A stretch of 64,000 nucleotides of DNA from Minicystis rosea. GTDB taxonomy: Bacteria > Myxococcota_A > Polyangia > Polyangiales > Polyangiaceae. The DNA lies in contig CP016211.1 in NCBI GenBank assembly GCA_001931535.1, positions 6,679,573-6,743,572 on the forward strand. The letters run 5' to 3'. The notes under the pieces were generated by a model, which did no database searches, was not told the DNA's origin, and was given only the letters and a program-made list of their open reading frames with translations. The translations under genes and the position numbers were made by a program. This document shows, in pieces, positions 42,706 to 50,277 of the stretch. The stretch's first letter is position 1, and each line of letters opens with the position of its first letter.

Positions 42706-42768
42706 GCGTGCACCATACGCTCGGATCTCACGGTTGCAACCGATCGTCTCCGTGCCGCGCAGAACTCC

Positions 42769-42818
42769 GCACTAGTGCGTCACGGGGCTCATTCGCCATG
42801 TGCACTAGTGCACTAGTG
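42769..42818. promoter_or_regulatory. Three CACTAGTG operator half-palindromes
   Basis: The 8-base palindrome CACTAGTG occurs at 42770-42777, 42803-42810 and 42811-42818, the last two in tandem. All lie between divergent promoters and 17 bases before the GntR-TetR start. They are the likely binding sites of that regulator. Confidence 0.75.
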
Positions 42819-42834
42819 GTGTAAGGAGAACGGC

Positions 42835-43830
42835 ATGGTACGTCGACAGGCTCACGAAGAGCCCATCTCCAATCGAATCGTGGCGGATCTCGCGCGCCGC
42901 ATTTCGTCGGGCGAGCTCAAACCCGGGGACAGGGTCCCGTCGACACGACAGATCATGCGCCGCTGGCGCGTCGCCATGGCGACCGCGACGAAAGCGCTGA
43001 CCGCATTGCAACGCGAAGGGCTGGTGCGCTCGATCCGCGGCTCGGGTTGCGTGGTGGCGGGGAAGCGAACGATTCGGGACGCCCGCAGACCCAAAAAGGC
43101 GGAACCGGGGCAGCTCACGCGAGAGAGCGTCGTGCGCGTCGCGATCGCGATCGCCGATGGTGAAGGCTTGGGCTCCGTCTCGATCCGGCGAGTCGCGATG
43201 GAGCTCGGTGCTGCTCCCATGGCGATCTATCGCCATGTTCCGAGCAAGGAGGATCTGCTGCAAAGCATGGCCGAGATGGTGATGGGCGAAGCCGGTCTGC
43301 CGACGCACGCGTGCGCGGGCTGGAAGGAACGCCTCGATGCGATCGCGCGGCTGCAGTGGAGCATCTACAAACAACACGCGTGGCTTGCGCAGGTCTTCTC
43401 ATCCACGTTCAGTCGTCCGACGGTCGCTCCCAACGCGATGGCTCACACCGAGTGGATGCTCGCCGCGATCGGTGGATTTCGACTCGGGGGCACCGAGCGC
43501 CTGCACTTGGCGACCACGCTCACCGGGTACGTGCAGGGCACGGCGTTGAAGCTCGTCTCGGAGGTCGACGCGCAATCGGAGACCGGCGTGTCGCGAGAAG
43601 AGTGGCTACGCGCCGCAAGCGCCGCCGTCGATGCCTACATTCAATCCGGAAAGTGTCCCGAGCTCGGGCGCGCCCTCGCCGAGGGCGCGGACCTCGATCT
43701 CGACAGCCTTTTCGATTTCGGCCTATGCCGGTTGCTCGACGGCTTCGCCGATTTCATCGAGCGCCGTTCGGATTCAGAGCTTCGTCGCGGACACCGACAT
43801 GAGAGAGAGCGCGAGTCAGCGCGTAAGTGA
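42835..43830 (+). CDS. GntR-TetR fusion transcriptional regulator
   Basis: A 331-residue protein with two DNA-binding heads. Residues ~10-80 are a GntR winged helix (PISNRIVADLARRISSGELK, VPSTRQIMRRWRVAMATATK, ALQREGLVRSIRGSG). Residues ~95-145 are a TetR head (LTRESVVRVAIAIADGEG, VSIRRVAMELGAAPMAIYRH, VPSKEDLLQ). The rest is a TetR_C-type ligand domain (WMLAAIGGFRLGGTERLHLA). The start follows GTAAGGAG. Tandem CACTAGTG palindromes immediately upstream suggest autoregulation and control of the divergent 42280 operon. Confidence 0.9.
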   Translation: MVRRQAHEEPISNRIVADLARRISSGELKPGDRVPSTRQIMRRWRVAMATATKALTALQREGLVRSIRGSGCVVAGKRTIRDARRPKKAEPGQLTRESVVRVAIAIADGEGLGSVSIRRVAMELGAAPMAIYRHVPSKEDLLQSMAEMVMGEAGLPTHACAGWKERLDAIARLQWSIYKQHAWLAQVFSSTFSRPTVAPNAMAHTEWMLAAIGGFRLGGTERLHLATTLTGYVQGTALKLVSEVDAQSETGVSREEWLRAASAAVDAYIQSGKCPELGRALAEGADLDLDSLFDFGLCRLLDGFADFIERRSDSELRRGHRHERERESARK

Positions 43831-43939
43831 ATCAAGGCGGGCACCTGGGAGGCGGCGCCACCCTTCGCTCTGATGGGGGCGCAACCTCCGCGCTCTCGGG
43901 ATCAGGTGCGAGCTGTGTCGGGCCCCGCCGCCGCACGGG

Positions 43940-44163
43940 TCACACGCCATCCACCGCCGTCATCAAGAGCTCCATTCCTCGCCGAAGCTCGGCAGGGGTC
44001 TGCATCGAAAACCCCAGCTTGAGGTGGTTCGTGGCCCCTTGATGGCGCGGGAGCTCCCCTTCTGCCGGGGCGGACACCCCGAGCTGCGCGCCTTCGCGGC
44101 GATGCGCCGGCCGTCCTTCGGAAACTTCACCCACACGGCCATTCCTCCGTCTGGAGTCGACAC
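43940..44163 (-). pseudogene. MocR-type (GntR/aminotransferase) regulator, C-terminal remnant
   Basis: Two minus-strand frames joined by a frameshift give the end of a PLP fold type I domain. STPDGGMAVWVKFPKDGRR is the PxGGMxxWV strand, and NHLKLGFSMQTPAELRRGME is the closing LRLGFA helix typical of MocR regulators. The N-terminal wHTH and the PLP-lysine region are gone. Clearly decayed. Confidence 0.65.
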
Positions 44164-44280
44164 TCCTGCGTGAGGTCTTCGGGGACAGGGCCTATCTACC
44201 CGCCGGGGCGTTCATTCAATACACGGTCGAGGAGTTTCCGGTCCGCCTGATCGCGCTCGACACTCACGTCCCGGGCCAGG
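44163..44280 (+). pseudogene. Metallophosphoesterase fragment
   Basis: A plus-strand frame of ~40 codons reads LLREVFGDRAYLPAGAFIQY and TVEEFPVRLIALDTHVPGQA. This matches the middle of calcineurin-like cAMP-phosphodiesterase-type enzymes (yl...gfiQY-v-e-yPvRliaLDTv-pG). Both ends are missing and the metal-binding motifs are absent, so it is a remnant. Confidence 0.55.
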
Positions 44281-44287
44281 CCGGAGG

Positions 44288-44302
44288 GTACCTCCTAGGT
44301 AC
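44288..44302. promoter_or_regulatory. Inverted repeat in the SDR promoter
   Basis: GTACCT-CCT-AGGTAC, a perfect 6-base inverted repeat, followed by ACTTACCAAAAGGTGCATAC. HxlR- and MarR-type regulators bind similar sites before oxidoreductase genes; no such regulator gene is in this window. Confidence 0.5.
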
Positions 44303-44378
44303 TTACCAAAAGGTGCATACTAGCAGAAAAGAAAGAGTTGACCCATGTTGCTGTCCACCACCAAGCAAGGAGTTTCAA

Positions 44379-45161
44379 ATGGGCAGGCTTGCAGGAAAGA
44401 TCGTCCTCATCACCGGCGGAAACAGTGGCATCGGCCTCGCGAGCGCGCAGCGTTTCGTGAGCGAAGGAGCATTCGTGTTCATCACCGGGCGACGTCAGGA
44501 GGAGCTCGATAAAGCCGTCGCGGAGATCGGTCACGACGTGCGAGCGCTCCAGGGCGACGTCTCGAAGCTCGACGACCTCGATCGCATCATCGCGACCATC
44601 CGCGAGGAGAAGGGGCGCCTCGACATCGTGTTCGCGAACGCAGGGATCGGCGAGACGGCGCCGCTCGGCAGCATCACCGAGGCGTCGTTCGCCAAGGTCT
44701 TCGACGTCAACGTCAAGGGAACGCTCTTCACCGTGCAGAAGGCGCTGCCGTTGATGCGCGCGGGAGGCTCGATCATTCTGAACGGGTCCACCGCCGGCTC
44801 GAAGGGAACCCCGGCGTTCAGCGTCTACAACGCGACGAAGGCCGCCGTGCGCAACTTCGCGCGAAGCTGGGCGCTCGAGCTCAAGGACACGGGCATCCGC
44901 GTGAACGTGTTGTCCCCCGGAGGCACCGTCACGCCGGGGCTTGCGAACTTGCTGACGTCGGGCTCGTCGACGCCGGGTGACCGCGCGGTCGATGCTGCAC
45001 AGCGAGACGCGATCTTCGCTTCGTTCGCCACGCAGATCCCGCTCGGGCGCATCGGCGAAGCGGCTGAAATCGCAGCCGTCGCCGTGTTCCTTGCATCCGA
45101 AGACAGCAGCTACATGACGGGGAGCGAGATCTTCGTCGACGGCGGCCACGCGCAAGTCTGA
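44379..45161 (+). CDS. Short-chain dehydrogenase/reductase (classical SDR)
   Basis: A 260-residue enzyme from the ATG at 44379, behind AAGGAG. Motifs in order are the coenzyme TGGNSGIGLA (13-22), the GDVSKLDDL acidic turn, FANAGIGE, the catalytic Ser in LNGSTAGSKG, and YNATKAAVRNFA with the Tyr-Lys pair. SPGGTVTPGL and FLASEDSSYMTGSEIFVDGG close the fold. It uses NAD(P)H to interconvert alcohols and ketones. It is monocistronic with an inverted repeat upstream. Confidence 0.95.
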   Translation: MGRLAGKIVLITGGNSGIGLASAQRFVSEGAFVFITGRRQEELDKAVAEIGHDVRALQGDVSKLDDLDRIIATIREEKGRLDIVFANAGIGETAPLGSITEASFAKVFDVNVKGTLFTVQKALPLMRAGGSIILNGSTAGSKGTPAFSVYNATKAAVRNFARSWALELKDTGIRVNVLSPGGTVTPGLANLLTSGSSTPGDRAVDAAQRDAIFASFATQIPLGRIGEAAEIAAVAVFLASEDSSYMTGSEIFVDGGHAQV

Positions 45162-45164
45162 CGG

Positions 45165-45335
45165 TGTCCCCAGAGGTGGAGCGCGGAGGCTTTGCCGCTT
45201 CGTGCCCCCGCGCACGACGGGCTTCGGGATGCCGAGCCTCGCGCCAATACGCGCCAAGGCGCGTCCCATGGTGTTGACACTCACGTAGGCCCGATCTTCG
45301 CGCTGCATCTGGCGGCAGAGAAGCTCGCGCGTTCA
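45165..45335 (-). pseudogene. IS630-type transposase remnant
   Basis: A short minus-strand frame, RELLCRQMQREDRAYVSVNT then MGRALARIGARLGIPKPVV, matches the second helix-turn-helix of IS630/Tc1-like transposases (l...g..vS..tv.RaL.rlG). The catalytic DDE part is absent and flanking frames do not continue it. A scar of a past insertion. Confidence 0.5.
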
Positions 45336-45384
45336 CGTGGGGTACGCCGGAGCAACTCCGCGACACGCGTCAAACGCGTCAGGC

Positions 45385-45454
45385 GGCACCGAAGTCGAGA
45401 AGCGTTGCGGAGCGTGCTCGCCGTACGTGAGCATGCACCGCAAACTTCGGTGCC
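45385..45454. repeat. Inverted repeat GGCACCGAAGT
   Basis: Perfect 11-base inverted repeats GGCACCGAAGT (45385-45395) and ACTTCGGTGCC (45444-45454), 48 bases apart, between the transposase remnant and the DoxX gene. Could be ends of a lost element or a large hairpin between convergent genes. Confidence 0.55.
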
Positions 45455-45478
45455 GGATCACGTCACCTGGTCAGGTCT

Positions 45479-45904
45479 CTAGGCCGCCTGGGCCACGCCC
45501 GGAACCTGCGCGTCAGCCGAAGGCTCGGTCGCCTTCGACGGGAGCTTCCGCGATGCCGGCCGCAGCGCCCAGGATGCGACCGTGAGCGCCAGGATCACCA
45601 GCGGGGCGGCGATCTTGTCCGCGCCATCGCCCGAGGCCGCGTGCGAGAACGCCGCGCCGCTGAGGTCGAAGGCGATGCCCGCGTAGGCCCACTCCTTCAG
45701 CCGCGGAAAGCCCGGCGCGAGCACGGCGATGCCGCCCAGGAGCTTCCAGACGCCGATGAGCAGCGCGAAGTACAGCGGGTAACCGAGGTGGCGCATGATC
45801 GTCTGGATGTCTGCGACGCGGCCGGCGTCCAAAGCGCCAGTCGAGAGCATGACGAACGCCACCAGCGCGGTGGTGATCCAGTAGCCGATGTTCTTGTTCT
45901 TCAT
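45479..45904 (-). CDS. DoxX-like membrane protein
   Basis: A 141-residue, four-helix membrane protein: IGYWITTALVAFVMLSTGAL, IMRHLGYPLYFALLIGVWKL, PRLKEWAYAGIAFDLSGAAF and AAPLVILALTVASWALRPAS. The HLGYP motif and GVWKLLGGIAVLAPGFPRLK are typical of the DoxX_2/DoxX-like family, linked to thiosulfate or organic redox stress. It lies 21 bases downstream of ohr in the same direction; likely an operon. Confidence 0.88.
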   Translation of the reverse strand: MKNKNIGYWITTALVAFVMLSTGALDAGRVADIQTIMRHLGYPLYFALLIGVWKLLGGIAVLAPGFPRLKEWAYAGIAFDLSGAAFSHAASGDGADKIAAPLVILALTVASWALRPASRKLPSKATEPSADAQVPGVAQAA

Positions 45905-45925
45905 GTGCGTTGCTCCTGGCCGTGC

Positions 45926-46342
45926 TCAACCGACGGACAAGCTCACGTCGATGTTCCCGCGCGTGGCCTTCGAGTACGGGCAGGTCTGATGGGCGGCTTC
46001 GACCAGCGAACGCGCGGTCTGGGCATCCAGTCCGGGCAGGCTCACGTGAAGCCGCGCCCGCAGCTGGAAGCCATCCTGCGCCAGACCCAGGTCGACCTCG
46101 GCGTCGACCGCCAGCTCCTTCGGCAGCGCGATCTTTTGCGTCGCCGCCACATGCTGAATCGCCCCCATGAAGCAGGCCGACCAGCCTGCCGCGAACAGTT
46201 GCTCCGGGTTGGTTCCGTTTCCGGGCGCACCGGGCGGGGTGAGCTGGACATCGAGCCGACCATCGTCGCTGCGTGCAGTGCCGTCCCGCCCTCGCGTAGT
46301 GTGCGTGCGAGCCGTGTAGAGAATCTTTTCCATCTTCGTCAT
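45926..46342 (-). CDS. ohr: Ohr/OsmC-family organic hydroperoxide resistance protein
   Basis: A 138-residue protein from MTKMEKILYTARTHTTRGRD. The peroxidatic Cys is in GWSACFMGAIQHVA and the resolving Cys in EAAHQTCPYSKATRGNIDVS, both in the Ohr spacing. Family proteins reduce organic hydroperoxides using lipoylated or thiol donors in the cytoplasm. A longer frame upstream is not used. A decayed second copy lies at 49970-50118. The upstream region matches the 3' end of the large regulator at 50247, showing the ohr-regulator junction was duplicated. Confidence 0.92.
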   Translation of the reverse strand: MTKMEKILYTARTHTTRGRDGTARSDDGRLDVQLTPPGAPGNGTNPEQLFAAGWSACFMGAIQHVAATQKIALPKELAVDAEVDLGLAQDGFQLRARLHVSLPGLDAQTARSLVEAAHQTCPYSKATRGNIDVSLSVG

Positions 46343-46500
46343 GACCTTTTCTCCAATCGCATCCGGTCCGCTCGGCTCGAGCTCGAATTCGAGCATCGGA
46401 TGCACGAACAGCAGTAGTCGGTGATGGCGACGCCTGACCAATCATCCCGTGTGAGCCCGCGTCAGGTGCTGTTAGCGGGCGCGGAGCGTGCTTAGGAGAA
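46341..46500. repeat. Direct repeat, left copy (ohr upstream region)
   Basis: About 160 bases nearly matching 50117-50277 (CGCTCGGCTCGAGCT, GCAGTAGTCGGT, CCAATCATCCCGTGTGAGCC shared). It includes a decayed match to the last codons of the regulator gene. Together the copies bracket 46501-50116. Confidence 0.8.
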
Positions 46501-46606
46501 GGCCAATTCAGCGCGTCGACGACTCCCACGCTGCCGCGCAGCGCGGCGCCCTCCTACCTGGGGGCGTTTCGCGCATCACCCAGTGGGGTGTACGATCCGC
46601 CGACCG

Positions 46607-46774
46607 TCAGCGGGTGTCTTTCCGCGAGCGGAACAGGCCGAAACCCTCGAGCAGCCGGAGGTGCTGGAGGAACCACGGCAGCACCATGTCGAAGGGTTTG
46701 GCGAGCACAGCCATCCGCGTCGGATCGGCCAGAGCGTGAAACACGCGATCGCGTTGCGCCGATTGATTAGGCAT
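46607..46774 (-). pseudogene. Miniaturised ArsR-family regulator
   Basis: A complete 55-codon frame: MPNQSAQRDRVFHALADPTR, MAVLAKPFDMVLPWFLQHLR, LLEGFGLFRSRKDTR and stop. This is the winged helix of an ArsR repressor, but ~13 residues between PTRMAVL and AKPFDM (normally a helix and turn, ...GPxSVSEL) are missing, and so is the C-terminal wing. The clean in-frame loss suggests a deletion remnant, although a tiny expressed protein cannot be excluded. It precedes the hydrolase gene in the same direction. Confidence 0.6.
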
Positions 46775-46794
46775 GCAACGCACGACCTATCTAC

Positions 46795-47862
46795 TTACAC
46801 ACGCGATCCTGCGAGTCGGTTGGCGTCGATGACCGCGCGGGCGAAGGCTTCGGGCGCCTCCTGTGGCAGGTTGTGCCCAATCCCTGCGCTGACGATGCGG
46901 TGCTCATACTTGCCCGAGAACTTCCCGGCGTAGGACGCGGCCGCCGGGTGCGGCGCGCCATTCGCGTCGCCCTCCAGCGTGATGCTCGGCACTTGGATGT
47001 TCGGTGCCTGGCCGAGCCTTCGCTCGATTTCGTCGTACTGCGCTTCTCCCTCCGCCAGGCCGAGGCGAAAGCGATAGTTGTGGATCACGATCTCCACGTG
47101 ATCGGGATTGTCGAAGGCTGCGGCGGTGCGCTCGAAGGTCGCCTCGTCGAACGACCAGCGCGGGGAGGCGAGCTGCCAGATCAGCTTGGCAAACTCGCGG
47201 GTATTCGCCGCATAACCGGCGCGACCGCGCTCGGTGGCAAAATAGAACTGATACCACCAGTCGCGCTCGGCCTGGGGCGGGAGCGGCCGCCTGTTCGCGT
47301 CGCGACTCCCGATCAGGTAGCCGCTGACCGAGACCATGGCTTTGCAGCGCTCCGGCCAGAGCGCGGCCAGGATGTTCGCGGTGCGCGCTCCCCAATCGCA
47401 ACCAGCGATGATCGCGCGCTCGATCCTCAGGGCGTCCAGAAGCGCGAGAGCATCGGCGGCCAGCGCCGCCTGCTGACCGTTGCGCGGGGCCTCGCCGCTG
47501 CGAAACCGGGTCGCACCGTAGCCGCGCAGATAAGGGACGATCGCGCGGTAGCCCTGCCCTGCCAGGATCGAGCTCGCGTCTGCGTAGGTGTGGATGTCAT
47601 AGGGCCAACCATGGAGGAGCAGGACGGGAGTACCGTTGGCGGGGCCGGCCTCGGCGTAGGCCACACGGAGCGCGCCGGCATCGATCTGTTTCAGGTCGCC
47701 GAACCCGGATCGGGGGCCCCTTGCAGCCGCCGGCGCAGACGCGGGTGGCGCCGTTTGGGCGCAGCCCGCGTGCAGGAACGCGGAGGCTGCTCCCAGCAGG
47801 GCCTGGCCGAGAAACCGGCGGCGCGGCTCGCCGGCAATCTGGAGAGTGACGCGATCATTCAT
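46795..47862 (-). CDS. Secreted alpha/beta hydrolase (epoxide-hydrolase-like)
   Basis: A 355-residue protein with a Tat-like signal (GEPRRRFLGQALLGAASAFL, then AGC). The hydrolase core has VLLLHGWPYDIHTYADASSI (oxyanion HGWP), the nucleophile Asp in IIAGCDWGARTANILAAL, a cap domain with WWYQFYFATERG, and the catalytic His in SAGIGHNLPQEAPEAFAR. Asp instead of Ser at the nucleophile fits epoxide hydrolases and haloalkane dehalogenases. It forms a block with the aldehyde dehydrogenase and SnoaL-like genes. Confidence 0.9.
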   Translation of the reverse strand: MNDRVTLQIAGEPRRRFLGQALLGAASAFLHAGCAQTAPPASAPAAARGPRSGFGDLKQIDAGALRVAYAEAGPANGTPVLLLHGWPYDIHTYADASSILAGQGYRAIVPYLRGYGATRFRSGEAPRNGQQAALAADALALLDALRIERAIIAGCDWGARTANILAALWPERCKAMVSVSGYLIGSRDANRRPLPPQAERDWWYQFYFATERGRAGYAANTREFAKLIWQLASPRWSFDEATFERTAAAFDNPDHVEIVIHNYRFRLGLAEGEAQYDEIERRLGQAPNIQVPSITLEGDANGAPHPAAASYAGKFSGKYEHRIVSAGIGHNLPQEAPEAFARAVIDANRLAGSRV

Positions 47863-47947
47863 GCTTGCTTCTCTTGTCGATTGAGCGTGGAACGTCGGAG
47901 GCGGCGAGCGGGTTTGCTGGCCGCGTTTCGCGGATCAAGAGCTGCGG

Positions 47948-49366
47948 TCAACCATCGATGATGGCCTTCAGCTCCAGATGATCCTCGATGCCATAGACGC
48001 CGTATTCGCGCCCGATGCCCGACTCTTTGAAGCCGCCGAAAGGCGCGAGCGGCTCGTGCGTCAGGCCGTTGATCGCGACGCGGCCGGCGTCCACCCGCCC
48101 GGCCAGGAGGCGCGCGCGCGCGCGATCCTGCCCGAGGACGTAGGCATGGAGCCCGTAGGGCGTGTCGTTGGCGATCGCGAGAGCGTGATCCTCGTCGTCG
48201 TAGGCAATCACGCAGAGCACCGGCCCGAAGATCTCCTCGCGCGCGATCCGCATGTCGTGGGTCACGTCTGCGAACACCGTCGGCTTGACGAAATAGCCGC
48301 GGCGCAGGCCGTGCGGCCGCCCTTCGCCGCCCAGCACGAGCCGTGCTCCTTCGGCGATCCCGGCTCGAATGTAGGCCTGAACGCGTTCATACTGCCGCTG
48401 GTTGACGAGCGGCCCCAGCGTCGTGTTTGCATCACGCGGATCGCCGGGGACCACGCTGGTCACCGCCCGCGAAAGCGCCGCACAGAAGGCCTCGACCCGC
48501 GCTCGCTGGACCAGGATGCGCGTGCCGGCGATACACGCCTGACCATTGTTGGCGAACCCGATCGCGAGCGCTTGGGTCGCCGCCTGCGCGAGATCGGCGT
48601 CCTCCATGACGATGGTCGGCGCCTTGCCGCCGAGCTCGAGCGTCACACGCGTCAGTGCATCGGCCGACTTGCGCAGGATCGCCTTGCCGATCGCGTTCGA
48701 CCCCGTGAAGGAGATCTTGCGGACGTCCGGGTGACCGGTCAGGGCCTCGCCCACCACGTCGCCGCGTCCGGCCACGACGTTGATGACCCCAGCGGGAGCG
48801 CCGGCGGCGTGCAGGCACTCGGTGAAGAGCTGGCTTTGCCAGGCGCTGAATTCGCTCGGCTTGACGACGATCGTGCAGCCGGCCGCGAGCGCGCCCGCCA
48901 GCTTGACGCTGATCGCGTTGTACACGCTGTTCCAGGGGACGATGTGCACCGCGACGCCGACCGGCTGTGCGACCACCTCGACGTTGTTGATGCGACGCGT
49001 GAAGGCGAAGTCTTCGAGCAGCTTCGCGGCAGCGACGAAGTTGCCGGCCGCGAGACCGGCGCGCCAACGCGCCTGCTCCACGGGCCCGCCATACTCGACA
49101 ATGGTTGCCTCGGTCAGCTCGTCCCGGCGCGCGCGCACGGCATCTGCCAAAGCATGGAGGAGGGCGATGCGCTCCTTGCGGTCGGTGCGCGAAAACCCGG
49201 CGAACGCTCGTTTCGCGCTGGCGACGGCGAGCTTCGCGTCCTCGTCGTCGGCCATCACGAGCACGCCGGCCGGCTCCTCGGTCGTGGGATTGACGAGCGC
49301 GAGCTCCTCGTGGCCGTGCGCGCGGCCGAAAGCGCCGTCGATGTAGACTTGGTCGAACCTTCGCAT
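47948..49366 (-). CDS. NAD(P)-dependent aldehyde dehydrogenase
   Basis: A 472-residue enzyme. Motifs in order: the cofactor region VHIVPWNSVYNAISVKLAGA, KPSEFSAWQSQLF, FTGSNAIGKAILRKSADAL, the Glu in LELGGKAPTIVMEDADL, the catalytic Cys in NNGQACIAGTRILV (~275), and the C-terminal PFGGFKESGIGREYG. It oxidises aldehydes to acids. The substrate is not evident; the neighbouring hydrolase and SnoaL-like genes on the same strand suggest a small catabolic unit. Confidence 0.95.
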   Translation of the reverse strand: MRRFDQVYIDGAFGRAHGHEELALVNPTTEEPAGVLVMADDEDAKLAVASAKRAFAGFSRTDRKERIALLHALADAVRARRDELTEATIVEYGGPVEQARWRAGLAAGNFVAAAKLLEDFAFTRRINNVEVVAQPVGVAVHIVPWNSVYNAISVKLAGALAAGCTIVVKPSEFSAWQSQLFTECLHAAGAPAGVINVVAGRGDVVGEALTGHPDVRKISFTGSNAIGKAILRKSADALTRVTLELGGKAPTIVMEDADLAQAATQALAIGFANNGQACIAGTRILVQRARVEAFCAALSRAVTSVVPGDPRDANTTLGPLVNQRQYERVQAYIRAGIAEGARLVLGGEGRPHGLRRGYFVKPTVFADVTHDMRIAREEIFGPVLCVIAYDDEDHALAIANDTPYGLHAYVLGQDRARARLLAGRVDAGRVAINGLTHEPLAPFGGFKESGIGREYGVYGIEDHLELKAIIDG

Positions 49367-49402
49367 CAGTACCTCCTTGTCGTCGTGTCAGCTTGTCGTG
49401 TG

Positions 49403-49873
49403 TCAGGCAGGCGATCGGAGCTCGAAATCGAGGACACCCAAGACGTAGCGCTGGTGCAGGACGCGCCCGTCGATCCGCCATGCGCCGTTCGCCCGAACGA
49501 AGCTCAGCTCGTAGCGGCCGCCGATGGTCGCGTGCTGCTGCCGACCGTGCGAGGTCGCAGCGATCTCGACCACCACGTCGATCCGCGCCGTGGCCCGAGC
49601 CCGATGGGTGTCGACGCGGACGATCGGATTGGCGAGCTTGTGATGCGTCCAGTCGGTGCGCGAGAGCCTCGCAATCGCCTGCCTCGCATACTCTTCAGCG
49701 GGTATCGTCGCGGTGAGACCGCCCGGCGACCCGCTCTGCACGGTGTCCGCGAAACACACTCGATACGCAGTCTCGTCGCGGTCGTCGCTCGCCTGCGCCA
49801 ACCGGGCGACGAGGCGCAAGATCGCCAGCTCGTCGGCCGACGGATCGCCTCCGTCTCTCTCGTCGTGGGCCAC
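49403..49873 (-). CDS. SnoaL-like (NTF2-fold) protein
   Basis: A 156-residue protein. ADELAILRLVARLAQASDDR and DETAYRVCFADTVQSGSPGG open the fold, and GRYELSFVRANGAWRIDGRV followed by LHQRYVLGV closes it, as in SnoaL_4 ring-hydroxylating-dioxygenase beta-like proteins. These act as small isomerases/cyclases or binding proteins. It is 36 bases upstream of the aldehyde dehydrogenase and probably starts this operon. Confidence 0.85.
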   Translation of the reverse strand: MAHDERDGGDPSADELAILRLVARLAQASDDRDETAYRVCFADTVQSGSPGGLTATIPAEEYARQAIARLSRTDWTHHKLANPIVRVDTHRARATARIDVVVEIAATSHGRQQHATIGGRYELSFVRANGAWRIDGRVLHQRYVLGVLDFELRSPA

Positions 49874-49969
49874 TTCGCTCTCCTCGCAGCGTCGAGAGAG
49901 AGCTGTACCCGGAGCGACGGCGGCACACCCGTTAGACGCTGTGATCCAGTGTTGGCGAGCTGGCCGTGC

Positions 49970-50118
49970 TCAAACGATGAGCCAGCTCACGTCGATGTCC
50001 CCGCATGGCCTTCGAGCAGGGGCAGCTCTGATGGCGACATCGACCAGCGAGCCCGCAGTCTGGGCCTCCAGTCCGAGCAGGCTCACGTGCTGCCGCGCCT
50101 GCAGCCGGAAGCCATCAT
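49970..50118 (-). pseudogene. Decayed second copy of ohr
   Basis: A minus-strand frame, DGFRLQARQHVSLLGLEAQT through CGDIDVSWLIV, mirrors the C-terminal third of Ohr (DGFQLRARLHVSLPGLDAQT...GNIDVSLSVG). The N-terminal ~80 codons with the peroxidatic Cys are deleted and the resolving CPYS is changed to APAR. It lies next to the right direct repeat. Confidence 0.8.
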
Positions 50119-50277
50119 GACCTTTCTCCGATCGCATCCGGCCCGCTCGGCTCGAGCTGAAGCTCGAGCGCCGGATGCACGATCAGCAGTAGTCGGTCGT
50201 GGCGACGCCTGGCCAATCATCCCGTGTGAGCCCGCGTTAGGCGCTGTTAGAGGGCGCGAAGTGCGCTTAGGAGCAGG
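50117..50277. repeat. Direct repeat, right copy (regulator 3' end and ohr leader)
   Basis: Counterpart of 46341-46500. It covers the last ~10 codons of the regulator gene and the former ohr leader. The repeat pair brackets the ArsR remnant, hydrolase, aldehyde dehydrogenase and SnoaL genes. Confidence 0.8.

Larger units (their letters stand above)
43831..44378. other. Gene graveyard between regulator and SDR
   Basis: About 550 bases with two recognisable gene fragments: a MocR/aminotransferase end on the minus strand and a metallophosphoesterase piece on the plus strand. The rest holds no supported gene. Confidence 0.6.
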
